Assembly (NCBI RefSeq): GCF_900113865.1
Contig: NZ_FOQY01000031.1
Location: 48,690-112,689 of the forward strand
Origin: Streptosporangium canum
GTDB taxonomy: Bacteria; Actinomycetota; Actinomycetes; Streptosporangiales; Streptosporangiaceae
Direction of reading: 5' to 3'
Length of the DNA: 64,000 nucleotides
Under the pieces are notes generated by a model. The model did not search any database and had not been told where the DNA came from. It was given only the letters and a program-made list of their open reading frames with translations. Positions 15,792 through 23,637 of this stretch are shown here, piece after piece. The stretch's first letter is position 1. Each line of letters starts with the position of its first letter. The position numbers and the translations under genes are program-made.

Positions 15792-17102
15792 ATGCTCTTC
15801 GTCAAGATCACCGCAGGGGTCGCCGGGCTGGCGCTGGCCGCGGTCACCGCGCCTGCCACGGCCGCCCCCGCCGTCCTGGCCGCCGATCACGCGCCCGCCG
15901 GGCACCGCGTCACAATGGCCCTCGCGCCTGCCGGGCACCGTGTCACGACGGCCCATCACGTGCCTGCCGGGCACCGCGTCACGATGGCCCTGCCCGCGCC
16001 TGCCGGGCCGTACCCCGTCGGCACCCTCGCCGTGCGCCTGGTCGACCGGTCGCGCCCCGACCCCCTGGTCAGGTCGGAGCCCTACCGGGAGCTGATGGTC
16101 AGCCTGTGGTACCCGGCGAAGGACACCGGCCGGACCCTGCCCGTCGCCCCCCATATGGCGCCCCTGGCCGCGGCCGACTGGGACCGCCGCTCCGCGCCGC
16201 CCATGGGCATCGCGGCGGGCGCGGTGGACTGGGCCGCCACGCCTGCCCATGCCCGCGTCGGCGCGCCGGTGGACCGCCGGGCGGGCAGGCTCCCGGTCGT
16301 GCTCTTCGGCTCCGGGGACGGCGGCCCGCGCACGCTCGGCACCGCCCTGGTGGAGGACCTGGCCGCCCGTGGCTACCTGGTCGTCACCGTGGACCACACC
16401 TACGAGGCCGACCAGGTGGAGTTCCCCGGCGGCCGGGTCGCGCGAGCCGTGCCCCTGCCGGAGAAGCTGACTCCGCGCGTCATCGCCAAGCTGCTCGCGC
16501 GGCATTCACGGGCCCGCCTGGCGGACATGCGGTTCGTCCTCGACAGGATCGCCGCGCTGGGACGCGGCCACGGCCTCGGCGAGGAGACCGGGCAGCTGCC
16601 CGCCGGGCTGCGCGGCGCCCCGGACCTGTCCCGGGTGGGAGTGCTCGGCCAGTCCCTCGGCGGGTCGGTGGCCGCACAGCTCGTCCACAACGACCGGCGC
16701 GTGGACGCGGGTGTCAATCTCGACGGCGGCTATGTCGGCCGGGTGGCGAAGTCCGGCGTCGCCAAACCGTTCCTTCAGGTCGCAGCCGAGGCGCACACCC
16801 GGGCGAGCGAACCGAGCTGGAAGTCCTTCTGGGACGCCTCGACCGGCTGGAAACGGGAGCTGCGCCTCGCGGGCGCGGCGCACGGCTCGTTCACCGACCT
16901 GCAGGTGATGCTGCCGCAGATCGCAGCGGCGTTGCCGAAGGTGCCCGCCGCCGACTTCGTCGGCACGATCGACCCCGGTCGGTCCGTGTCGGCCCAGCGG
17001 GCCTACGTCGCGGCCTTCTTCGACCTGCACCTGAACAGGCGGCCCACCCGGCTCTTCGACACCCCCGACGCCCGCTTTCCCGAAGTCTCCCTCATCCCCT
17101 GA
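15792..17102 (+). CDS. Secreted alpha/beta hydrolase, PAF-acetylhydrolase-like
   Basis: A 436-residue exported hydrolase. Residues 1-25 form a signal peptide. Residues about 33-73 are a tandem repeat of a PAGHRVTMA unit. The catalytic domain follows, with the nucleophile elbow VGVLGQSLGGSV, DHTYEADQVEFPGG, and a possible catalytic His in AAHGSFTD. The layout matches bacterial PAF-acetylhydrolase/lipase-like proteins that cleave short acyl esters. The in-frame upstream extension has no coding character and is antisense to the kinase, so the ATG at 15792 is the start. Its stop codon lies in a 31-base tandem repeat, and a strong hairpin follows. Confidence 0.8.
   Translation: MLFVKITAGVAGLALAAVTAPATAAPAVLAADHAPAGHRVTMALAPAGHRVTTAHHVPAGHRVTMALPAPAGPYPVGTLAVRLVDRSRPDPLVRSEPYRELMVSLWYPAKDTGRTLPVAPHMAPLAAADWDRRSAPPMGIAAGAVDWAATPAHARVGAPVDRRAGRLPVVLFGSGDGGPRTLGTALVEDLAARGYLVVTVDHTYEADQVEFPGGRVARAVPLPEKLTPRVIAKLLARHSRARLADMRFVLDRIAALGRGHGLGEETGQLPAGLRGAPDLSRVGVLGQSLGGSVAAQLVHNDRRVDAGVNLDGGYVGRVAKSGVAKPFLQVAAEAHTRASEPSWKSFWDASTGWKRELRLAGAAHGSFTDLQVMLPQIAAALPKVPAADFVGTIDPGRSVSAQRAYVAAFFDLHLNRRPTRLFDTPDARFPEVSLIP
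15891..16010 (+). repeat. In-frame tandem repeat in the hydrolase N-terminus
   Basis: Copies begin at 15891, 15924, 15960 and (partial) 15996, with periods 33, 36 and 36. Each full copy encodes PAGHRVT plus two to five residues. All spacings are multiples of three, so the frame is kept. The repeated segment lies just after the signal peptide and looks like a flexible linker. Confidence 0.85.
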
Positions 17103-17221
17103 CCCGCCCACCGCCGTATGGCACGTCCCCTGACCCGGCCACCGCCGTATGGCGCGTCTCCTGACCCGCCCGCCGCCGTATGGCACGTCCCCTGACTCGG
17201 CCACCGCCGTACGGCACGGCT
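17098..17221 (+). repeat. 31-base tandem repeat, four copies, starting at the hydrolase stop codon
   Basis: Four units with exact period 31 begin at 17098, 17129, 17160 and 17191, each with CTGACYCG and CCGCCGTAYGGCRCG. The first unit contains the TGA of the hydrolase gene. Later copies carry a few point changes. No gene is seen in them. Confidence 0.9.
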
Positions 17222-17290
17222 TCCGGACCGGGCGGTCGGCGGCCCACCGGCCACTGATCGTGTTCGGCGCGACCCGTCCGGAGCTCTCCC

Positions 17291-17325
17291 GCAGGGCCGC
17301 GGCTCCCGCGACGCCGCGGCCCTGT
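17291..17325 (+). terminator. Strong hairpin downstream of the hydrolase gene
   Basis: CAGGGCCGCGG (17292-17302) pairs perfectly with CCGCGGCCCTG (17314-17324) around an 11-base loop. There is no T-run. It separates the hydrolase gene and its repeats from the acyl-CoA synthetase gene. Confidence 0.6.
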
Positions 17326-17336
17326 CATGCCTTCTC

Positions 17337-17365
17337 ACCGAACATCAAACCGAGTAATGTTCGGT
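17337..17365 (+). promoter_or_regulatory. Operator-like dyad at the acyl-CoA synthetase start
   Basis: ACCGAACAT (17337-17345) and ATGTTCGGT (17357-17365) form a perfect 9-base dyad with an 11-base centre. The right arm covers the likely start codon at 17357, so a bound repressor would block initiation. A TetR-type regulator is the usual partner of such sites before fadD-like genes. Confidence 0.55.
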
Positions 17366-18904
17366 TTTATGCACCCGGGAGCCATCGCAGCAATTTCGCC
17401 GGACAAGCCCGCTGTGATCATGGCGGACTCCGGACAGGTCGTGACCTACCGTGAGCTGGACGAGGAGTCCAACCGGCTCGCCCACCTGTTCCGCGCCGCC
17501 GGACTCCGGCCGGGCGACCACATCGCCTTCATGCTGGAGAACCATCTGCTGTTCCTGGCGGTCGCCTGGGCCGCGCACCGGTCGGGCCTGTACTACACGG
17601 CCATCAGCTCGCGGCTGACGACCGACGAACTCGCCTACATCGTGGACAACTGCGGGGCGCGTGTGTTCGTCTCCTCCGCGAAGCTGGCGGAGGTCGCCAC
17701 CTCGATCACCGGCGCGACGCCGAAAGTGGAGCTCAGGCTCATGCTGGACGGCGTCGCCCCCGGCTTCGACTCCTATGAGGAGGCGGTGGCCTCCCACCCC
17801 GCCACGCCCGTCGAGGACGAGTGCCAGGGCATGGACATGCTCTACTCCTCCGGCACCACCGGGCGGCCCAAGGGCGTCAAACCCACCCTGTCCAAGGCTC
17901 CGCTGGACACGCCGGGGCCGCTGCTGCAGCTCATCCAGTTCCTGTTCGCGCCGTCGGCCGACAGCGTCTACCTCTCCCCGGCCCCGCTGTACCACGCCGC
18001 CCCGCTGCGCTACTGCATGAGCTTCCAGCGCCTCGGCGCGACGCTCGTGGTGATGGAGAGGTTCGACCCCGAGCAGGCGCTCGCGCTGATCGAGAAGTAC
18101 GGCGTCACGCACTCGCAGTGGGTGCCGACCATGTTCATCAAGATGCTCAAGCTGCCGGAGCCGGTGCGGGCACGGTACGACCTGTCGTCGCTGATCTGCG
18201 CGATCCACGCCGCCGCGCCCTGCCCGGTCCCGGTCAAGGAACGGATGATCGACTGGTGGGGGCCGATCGTCCACGAGTACTACGCCGGGACCGAGGGCAA
18301 CGGATTCCTCTACGTCGGTCCTGACGACTGGCTCAAGCACAAGGGCACGGTCGGCCGCCCGCTGCTCGGCGTCGTGCACGTCTGCGACGAGGACGGCAAC
18401 GAACTGCCGCCGCGCGAGCACGGCACCGTCTACTTCTCCGACGGGCCCCGATTCGTCTACCACGGCGACGAGGAGAAGACGAGATCCTCGCAGGACCCGC
18501 TGGGCCGGGGCTGGACCACCCTCGGCGACATCGGCTATCTCGACGAGGAGGGTTTCCTCTACCTCACCGACCGCCGTTCATACATGATCATCACTGGCGG
18601 GGTGAACGTCTACCCGCAGGAGGCCGAGAACGCCCTGTCCATGCATCCGAAGGTGGCGGATGTGGCGGTCTTCGGCGTCCCGGACGAGGAGATGGGCGAG
18701 CAGGTCAAGGCCGTCGTCCAGCCGATCTCCATGGATTTGGCGGGTCCGGCGCTGGAGGCCGAGCTGATCGACTACTGCCGCTCCCAGCTCGCCCCCTACA
18801 AATGCCCCAGGTCCGTCGACTTCCGTGAGGAACTGCCCCGGCATCCCACCGGGAAGCTCTACAAGCGCCTCCTCCGCGACGAATACTGGCCCGCCGGCCA
18901 CTGA
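17357..18904 (+). CDS. Acyl-CoA synthetase (AMP-forming, FadD-like)
   Basis: A 515-residue member of the ANL superfamily, which activates a carboxylic acid to acyl-AMP and then acyl-CoA. The P-loop-like motif is YSSGTTGRPKGVKP, with YYAGTEGNG, the hinge Asp in TDRRSYMIITGGVNVYP, and the catalytic Lys near the end in PTGKLYKRLL. The substrate chain is unknown. The start is uncertain: ATG 17357 (MFGFMHPGAIAAI) fits relatives; ATG 17369 is an alternative; neither has a ribosome site, so the mRNA may be leaderless. The start codon lies in an operator-like dyad. Confidence 0.88.
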   Translation: MFGFMHPGAIAAISPDKPAVIMADSGQVVTYRELDEESNRLAHLFRAAGLRPGDHIAFMLENHLLFLAVAWAAHRSGLYYTAISSRLTTDELAYIVDNCGARVFVSSAKLAEVATSITGATPKVELRLMLDGVAPGFDSYEEAVASHPATPVEDECQGMDMLYSSGTTGRPKGVKPTLSKAPLDTPGPLLQLIQFLFAPSADSVYLSPAPLYHAAPLRYCMSFQRLGATLVVMERFDPEQALALIEKYGVTHSQWVPTMFIKMLKLPEPVRARYDLSSLICAIHAAAPCPVPVKERMIDWWGPIVHEYYAGTEGNGFLYVGPDDWLKHKGTVGRPLLGVVHVCDEDGNELPPREHGTVYFSDGPRFVYHGDEEKTRSSQDPLGRGWTTLGDIGYLDEEGFLYLTDRRSYMIITGGVNVYPQEAENALSMHPKVADVAVFGVPDEEMGEQVKAVVQPISMDLAGPALEAELIDYCRSQLAPYKCPRSVDFREELPRHPTGKLYKRLLRDEYWPAGH

Positions 18905-19033
18905 CCCCGGAGGCCCGCGCCGGTGTGCCTCACCTCTACCGGGGCAGACGACGACCCACGAGGCCCGGACGGGAAAGTGACCTGCCCGCCAAGGCTCAGT
19001 GATGTCGATCGCCTATCTTGAAGGGATCCCGGC

Positions 19034-19201
19034 ATGACACAGCCCCAGCCGCCCATGTGCAGGACGTGCGGAGTCGTGGTCGAACACCCCGGGCGGCACC
19101 GTGAATGGCACGAAGCCCTCGAACGCCTGGTGCCCGGTCTGGAAGCCGAGTTGGAGAGAGTGCAGGGAAGCGGGGAGCCCGACCAGGGCTTCACGTTCTA
19201 G
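19034..19201 (+). CDS. Very small zinc-finger-like protein
   Basis: A 55-residue frame, too short for an ordinary ORF listing. AAGGGA lies just upstream of the ATG. It reads MTQPQPPMCRTCGVVV and continues with HPGRHREWHEAL: two Cys spaced CxxC and three closely spaced His, a likely zinc-binding knuckle, followed by a short charged helix. Similar tiny CxxC-(x)n-H-x3-WH proteins are common in actinobacteria and have no established role. It ends 30 bases from the convergent GntR-TetR gene. Confidence 0.6.
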   Translation: MTQPQPPMCRTCGVVVEHPGRHREWHEALERLVPGLEAELERVQGSGEPDQGFTF

Positions 19202-19231
19202 ATTGACGCGCCGGCTCCGGTGCGGGCCCGG

Positions 19232-20113
19232 TCAGCGGCGCACCTGCCGGGGCGTGATCACCATGGTCAGGCCGTCGAGCAGGCGTTCGAGGCCGAAGGT
19301 GAACAGCGACTCCAGGTCGAGCTCCGTGCCCGGCTCCGCGACCTGGGCGATCAGCGGCCCGTCGACGGAGAGCCGGGCCGCGCTCCACTGCCTGCTGGTC
19401 ATCCCCGTGTCCAGCTCGGCGCCGACCTCGCTCTCGATGTTCACCGCCGTCCCCCGCACATAGTTGACCATCGTGGCGTAGATGTGCATCCGGGTGCCCG
19501 GATCCAGGTCGAGGCCGTCGAGCGCGCGCAGGGTCCACAGCCCGTACGCCAGCAGCCCCGGCAGCGTGACCGGCCGGGTGATGGACACGAGCCGCGGCAG
19601 CCAGGGATGGCGCTGGTAGGCCGCCCACTGCAGCTGGGCGGCCACCCGCAGGTGGGAACGCCACCCCGGCGGCGGCTCCGGATAGCTGATCTCGGCGAAC
19701 GCGGCGTCGGCGATCAGCTGGGTGAGTTCGGCCTTGGCCTCGAGCTGCCGGTGGAGGGTCATGGTGGCGACCCCGAGCTTGGCCGCCACCGCCCGCATGG
19801 ACAGCGCGGCCAAGCCGTCGGCGTCGGCGATCTCCAGGGCCGCGCGGACGATCCGGTCGCGTTCGAGCCCCCCTGCCGAACGCGAGGGCAGCCGCCGGGG
19901 AGCGACCACGGCGCCGACCCGGGGGGCGGACTCGATGGCGCCCACCTGCTTGAGCGCGGCCAGCGCCTTGGTGGCCGTCGCCATGGCGACGCCCCACTCA
20001 CGCATGATCGCCCTGGTGGTGGGGATGGGGTCGCCGGGCCGCAGCTCTCCGTCGGCGATGCGTCGCTCGATGTCGGCGACGATCCGGAGGTACGGCGGTC
20101 GCGGATCGTTCAC
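19232..20113 (-). CDS. GntR-TetR fusion transcriptional regulator
   Basis: A 293-residue regulator with two different DNA-binding domains. Residues about 6-70 are a GntR winged helix (YLRIVADIERRIADGELRPG, then TTRAIMREWGVAMATATKAL). Residues about 82-130 are a TetR helix-turn-helix (SMRAVAAKLGVATMTLHRQL), followed by a TetR C-terminal ligand domain. This architecture is known in actinobacteria but uncommon. It lies 19 bases after the carotenoid oxygenase gene on the same strand, so the two are probably one transcript. Confidence 0.88.
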   Translation of the reverse strand: MNDPRPPYLRIVADIERRIADGELRPGDPIPTTRAIMREWGVAMATATKALAALKQVGAIESAPRVGAVVAPRRLPSRSAGGLERDRIVRAALEIADADGLAALSMRAVAAKLGVATMTLHRQLEAKAELTQLIADAAFAEISYPEPPPGWRSHLRVAAQLQWAAYQRHPWLPRLVSITRPVTLPGLLAYGLWTLRALDGLDLDPGTRMHIYATMVNYVRGTAVNIESEVGAELDTGMTSRQWSAARLSVDGPLIAQVAEPGTELDLESLFTFGLERLLDGLTMVITPRQVRR

Positions 20114-20132
20114 GAGGCCATGGTGCCACGCC

Positions 20133-21395
20133 TCAGCGGTCAGGCATCCAGTTGCCGTGCAGGCCGAGCGGCACCCTGACGGGCAGGTGGACGCGCGCGA
20201 CGGGCTCGCCGGTGAAGTCCTGGGCCGAGAGGATCACCAGGTCGCTGGCGTTCCGGAGGGGATTGTGCACGTACGTGAGCAGGTACCCCTCGTCCTCCCC
20301 CTGTCCCGTGGCGGCGAACGAGGCCTCCCCGACGGCCTCGTCCTTGCCGAACCTGTGCACCTCGGTCGTCCCCCGTTGCAGGTCATGCTTGACCAGGGCG
20401 TTGGTGAAGGCGTCGTCCGACGGCATGCCCTCGGGTGTGAACGGGATCCCGTACAGGGCGGTCGCGGCCGAGTAGCCATATCGGTACGGGCGGGTGGCAC
20501 GCGCGTCGTTCACCCGCGGGAAGTCCTGCGGCCGGTCGTCGACGCGCCGCTGGTGGACCTTGTCCGGCCCGATCGTCCAGCGGTCCAGCACGGGCCGGAT
20601 CGCCCCGGGGTCGGCGGGATCGAACGGCCCCTCGGCCGTGACCACGTCGACCACGACCGAGCCGTCGTCGTCGTCGTAGGCGTTGAGCGTGTGGCTGACA
20701 TGGACCGGGTCGATGTCCAGCCAGCGCACGTCACCCCCGGTCCGCGGCATGACGCCCACGCGCGCCGGGTGCTCGGGCAGCCACCGGCACTCGAACCCGT
20801 CGAACCCCAGCGGCGTGTCCCACAGCACCACGTGGTTCCCGGTGAGCGCGAAGTCGTGCATGAACGGCGTCCGCGTCATGGGGATGGCGGTGGCCTGGGC
20901 GACGCTTCCCCCGGCGTCGGTCACGATGTACTGGACGAAGTCGCGGCCCGGCATGTACGACAGCGAATGCAGCTCGCCGGTGAGCGGGTCGTGCTTGGAG
21001 TGCGCCCCCGCCGTGAACCCCTCCGCGGTCCCTCCCAGGTCGCACACGCCCACGGTGTTCAGCTCCGCGTCCAGCTCGGCGGGCGGCAGGCCGCCCTCCG
21101 CCATGGCGAACGTACGCTGGGCGTGCTCGATCACGTGCACCATGGGCGCGAAGCCCGGTATGCGCACAAAGCGGTTGCGGTACCACTCGGCCCGGCCGTC
21201 ACGCAGCCGCACCCCGTGAACCATGCCCTGACCCATGCCCCAGATGTGCACCACGGGGTCCTCCACACCCAGCGGGTTGGGCCCGTTGCGCAGGTAGCGG
21301 CCGTTGAGCTCGGCCGGGATCCGTCCGGTGACCGGGAGATCGTAGGCGGTGATCTCTTCATTGACGGGCGCGAAATGCCCTTCCAAATACCTCAT
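20133..21395 (-). CDS. Carotenoid oxygenase / lignostilbene dioxygenase family protein
   Basis: A 420-residue non-heme iron enzyme that splits C=C bonds of carotenoids, apocarotenals or stilbenes with O2. The seven-blade propeller's four iron His are visible: His132 in AHSKHDPLTGE, His180 in PFMHDFALTGNH, His235 in VSHTLNAY, and His413 in LGLHGNW. NGRYLRNGPNP near the start is the family signature. I chose the ATG at 21395; the upstream frame has no family similarity. A 12-base palindrome 60 bases upstream is a likely operator. Co-transcribed with the GntR-TetR regulator. Confidence 0.9.
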   Translation of the reverse strand: MRYLEGHFAPVNEEITAYDLPVTGRIPAELNGRYLRNGPNPLGVEDPVVHIWGMGQGMVHGVRLRDGRAEWYRNRFVRIPGFAPMVHVIEHAQRTFAMAEGGLPPAELDAELNTVGVCDLGGTAEGFTAGAHSKHDPLTGELHSLSYMPGRDFVQYIVTDAGGSVAQATAIPMTRTPFMHDFALTGNHVVLWDTPLGFDGFECRWLPEHPARVGVMPRTGGDVRWLDIDPVHVSHTLNAYDDDDGSVVVDVVTAEGPFDPADPGAIRPVLDRWTIGPDKVHQRRVDDRPQDFPRVNDARATRPYRYGYSAATALYGIPFTPEGMPSDDAFTNALVKHDLQRGTTEVHRFGKDEAVGEASFAATGQGEDEGYLLTYVHNPLRNASDLVILSAQDFTGEPVARVHLPVRVPLGLHGNWMPDR

Positions 21396-21455
21396 GTGGG
21401 AACCGTACGGAGGAGAACGCCTGAGCCTGCGGCCGCGACCGGAAAAGCCCTGCTG

Positions 21456-21467
21456 TGCACTAGTGCA
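21456..21467. promoter_or_regulatory. Palindromic operator upstream of the carotenoid oxygenase
   Basis: TGCACTAGTGCA is a perfect 12-base palindrome, flanked by GCTG on the left and ACAGC on the right, which extend the symmetry with a one-base shift. It sits about 60 bases before the start at 21395. The GntR-TetR regulator of the same operon is the obvious candidate to bind. Confidence 0.5.
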
Positions 21468-21564
21468 ACAGCGCGAGCCCGTCCGGAAGGGGGCTCTGGC
21501 GGCATCGTCTCGGTTGTCCTGTCCGGGCGAACCTTGCCACATCACCGGACAGACCCGTATCCGG

Positions 21565-22515
21565 TCAGGAAGCGGGGGCGGCGCGTTTGGCGTAGGAGGT
21601 GATCGGGGTCGTTTCCATGCGCTCGATGCCGGTCAGGGAGCTGAGGCGGTCGGTGACGTAGGTGTAGAGGGCGTCCGCGTCCCGGCAGACGGCGATGGCC
21701 ACCAGGTTGTGCGCGCCGGTCGTCGCGCCGACAAAGGCGGTTTCGGGGTCTGCGGTCAGGGACCGGGCGATGGTGGTGAGCCGGGAAGGGGCGACGGTCA
21801 GCCAGAGCAGGCATTGGACGGAGAACCCGAGAAGCGCCGGGTCGACCTCGACGTCGAACTGGAGGGCGCGGGAACGGCGCAGCTCTTCCAGGCGGCGGCG
21901 GACGGCGGATTCCGACCAGCCGATCTGCTTGGCCAGGGCCGGGTAGGCGGCGCGGCCGTCGATCGCGAGGGCGGGGAGCAGGCGGCGGTCGAGGTCGGTC
22001 AGGGGGACCGGGGCGGCGTCGCCGGGGGCTGGTGAGCGCAGTGCGGAGATCTGCTCGGCCGTGAGCGCCGAGGTGCGGCCGAGCCAGCGGCGATCCATCA
22101 GGTGGCGCAGCAGCCGGTGCGCGTCCACGTCGCGTATCTGCGGATGGCGCGCCAGCGCCTCCAAGGGGGCCGGGCCTCCATCGGTGACACGGAAGATGCA
22201 GGCGATCTCGGTCCCGCTCGACGCCACGGTCACCCAGGCGGTGTCGGGCCGCCGGGCCAGCGCGTGCGCGATGGCGGAGCAGCCGCCGGGCAGGACGCGA
22301 AGGCGGACCAGCCATTCGGCATGGCCGGTGCGGCGGCTGTCGGTCACCGCGGCCACCCGCACCGCGTCCGCGGCACGCAGCCGCTCATAGCGACGCGCCA
22401 CCGTGCGGTCGGAGACGTCGAGGACTTCGGCGACCCTGCTGAACGGGGCGCGTCCATCGAGCTGGAGTGCGTGCAGCAGCTCCAGGTCCAGCGAGTCCAG
22501 AGTGACTGAATCCAC
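21565..22515 (-). CDS. Lrp/AsnC family regulator with duplicated HTH-Lrp modules
   Basis: A 316-residue protein containing two Lrp/AsnC modules in tandem. The first helix-turn-helix is LDLELLHALQLDGRAPFS / VLDVSDRTVARRYERL; the second, after about residue 160, is LDRRLLPALAIDGRAAYP / IGWSESAVRRRLEEL, each followed by an RAM-like ligand domain. Single Lrp proteins are about half this length; doubled forms are known in actinobacteria. The start is a GTG at 22515 that overlaps the palindrome CCTTATAAGG. It is divergent from the glyoxalase-like gene at 22600 and probably controls it. Confidence 0.85.
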   Translation of the reverse strand: MDSVTLDSLDLELLHALQLDGRAPFSRVAEVLDVSDRTVARRYERLRAADAVRVAAVTDSRRTGHAEWLVRLRVLPGGCSAIAHALARRPDTAWVTVASSGTEIACIFRVTDGGPAPLEALARHPQIRDVDAHRLLRHLMDRRWLGRTSALTAEQISALRSPAPGDAAPVPLTDLDRRLLPALAIDGRAAYPALAKQIGWSESAVRRRLEELRRSRALQFDVEVDPALLGFSVQCLLWLTVAPSRLTTIARSLTADPETAFVGATTGAHNLVAIAVCRDADALYTYVTDRLSSLTGIERMETTPITSYAKRAAPAS

Positions 22516-22524
22516 CTTATAAGG
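22515..22524. promoter_or_regulatory. Palindrome at the Lrp start, divergent promoter
   Basis: CCTTATAAGG is a perfect 10-base palindrome covering the first base of the Lrp start codon, in the 84-base gap before the divergent glyoxalase-like gene. It is a candidate autoregulatory site. Confidence 0.35.
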
Positions 22525-22599
22525 GTACTTTCCTGTCGGATAGCGGCGCCATGGCCGTGTTCCAGCGCCGGGGCGCGGGCGGCCGGGCAGGCTCGGCCC

Positions 22600-23475
22600 A
22601 TGGCACGCGACATTCATGGTTTCCACCACACCGGCATCCTGACCCGTGACCTCGACGGCCTGGAGCACAGGTACACCGGGTTCGGCTTCACGCTCAGTCC
22701 CCGTTCGCGGCACCTGCTGAGCGTCCGGCCCGGCGAGCCGCCGGTGCCGGGTTGCACGGCCAACCGGTGCGCGCTGTTCGGCGGGTCCTACATCGAGCTG
22801 CTCGGCATCGTCGACGCGTCGGCGCCCGATCCCTGGCACACCAAGGCGATGGCCGACCAGTACGAGGGCTTCCGCCTCCTCAACTTCGACACCGACGACG
22901 CCGAGGCCGCCGACCGTCTACTGACCGGCGCGGGGCTGCGCACGTCGGGGGTGCTCGGACTGGAACGCGAGGTCGACACCGAGGACGGTCTCCGCACCAT
23001 GCGAGCCCGCGCCGTCCACGTGAACCCCACCTCGACCCCGGAGGGCCATGTGGGGGTCGCCCAGCACCTGACACGCGAGTACGTCCACCAGCCGCGCTAT
23101 CTCGATCACCCGAACGGGGCGCGGGGTATCGCCGCCGTGCTCATGGTGGCCGCAGACGATGAGGCCGACGCGATCGTCGACCGCTACGCACGGATACTGC
23201 AGGCCCGGCCTGAGCGGGACGGTCCCCGCACCGTTGTGGACATGGGGAACGGGCGGCTGGAGATCGTCCGGGCCTCGGACTCCGAAGGGGTGCTTCCCGG
23301 TGAACCCGCGCCGGCCTCCTCGTACCTGGCCGCCATGACCGTGGTGGTCGACGACGTCGACACCGCCCGCGTGATCGTTGAGCGGGGCGGCACCGCGACC
23401 CGGACGACCGGCGGAGGTTTCTTCGTGTCCGCGCGCGACGCCTACGGCGCCGCCCTGTTCTTCACCGCCCGATGA
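22600..23475 (+). CDS. VOC / glyoxalase-like domain protein
   Basis: A 291-residue protein of the vicinal-oxygen-chelate superfamily (Glyoxalase_3-like). It starts MARDIHGFHHTGILTRDLDG with a metal-binding-type His, has GGSYIELLGI with the conserved Glu of the first beta-alpha-beta unit, and a second module ending with FFVSARDAYGAALFF. The reaction is unknown. It is divergent from the double Lrp regulator. Its stop overlaps the ATG of an esterase-like remnant by four bases, suggesting that an esterase gene once followed in the same operon. Confidence 0.75.
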   Translation: MARDIHGFHHTGILTRDLDGLEHRYTGFGFTLSPRSRHLLSVRPGEPPVPGCTANRCALFGGSYIELLGIVDASAPDPWHTKAMADQYEGFRLLNFDTDDAEAADRLLTGAGLRTSGVLGLEREVDTEDGLRTMRARAVHVNPTSTPEGHVGVAQHLTREYVHQPRYLDHPNGARGIAAVLMVAADDEADAIVDRYARILQARPERDGPRTVVDMGNGRLEIVRASDSEGVLPGEPAPASSYLAAMTVVVDDVDTARVIVERGGTATRTTGGGFFVSARDAYGAALFFTAR

Positions 23476-23627
23476 TCGTCGAGACGGCCGCGGGCAAGGT
23501 CCGTGGCATCGCCGGCGGGCGGGTCACCGCATTCCGCGACCTGCTGCCTCAGGAGCTGGGGATCCCATCGCGGCAGGCCACACGGCTGGCCGACATCCCG
23601 GCGCGATCCACCGTCTCACCACCTCAA
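23472..23627 (+). pseudogene. N-terminal remnant of a type-B carboxylesterase
   Basis: The frame starts at an ATG overlapping the previous stop and reads MIVETAAGKVRGIAGGRVTA then FR. That matches the usual opening of para-nitrobenzyl/type-B carboxylesterases (xVxTxxGxVRGxxxxGVxxFRGIPYA). The similarity ends after about 22 residues, before GIPYA; the roughly 480 residues with the catalytic Ser are absent. The rest, to the next gene's ribosome site, does not resemble anything I know. I read it as what remains after an internal deletion. Confidence 0.55.
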
Positions 23628-23637
23628 AAGGATGACC

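Noticed and set aside
17098..17221. Tandem repeats considered as a CRISPR array
   Set aside because: The copies are directly adjacent with no unique spacers and no cas genes occur in the window.
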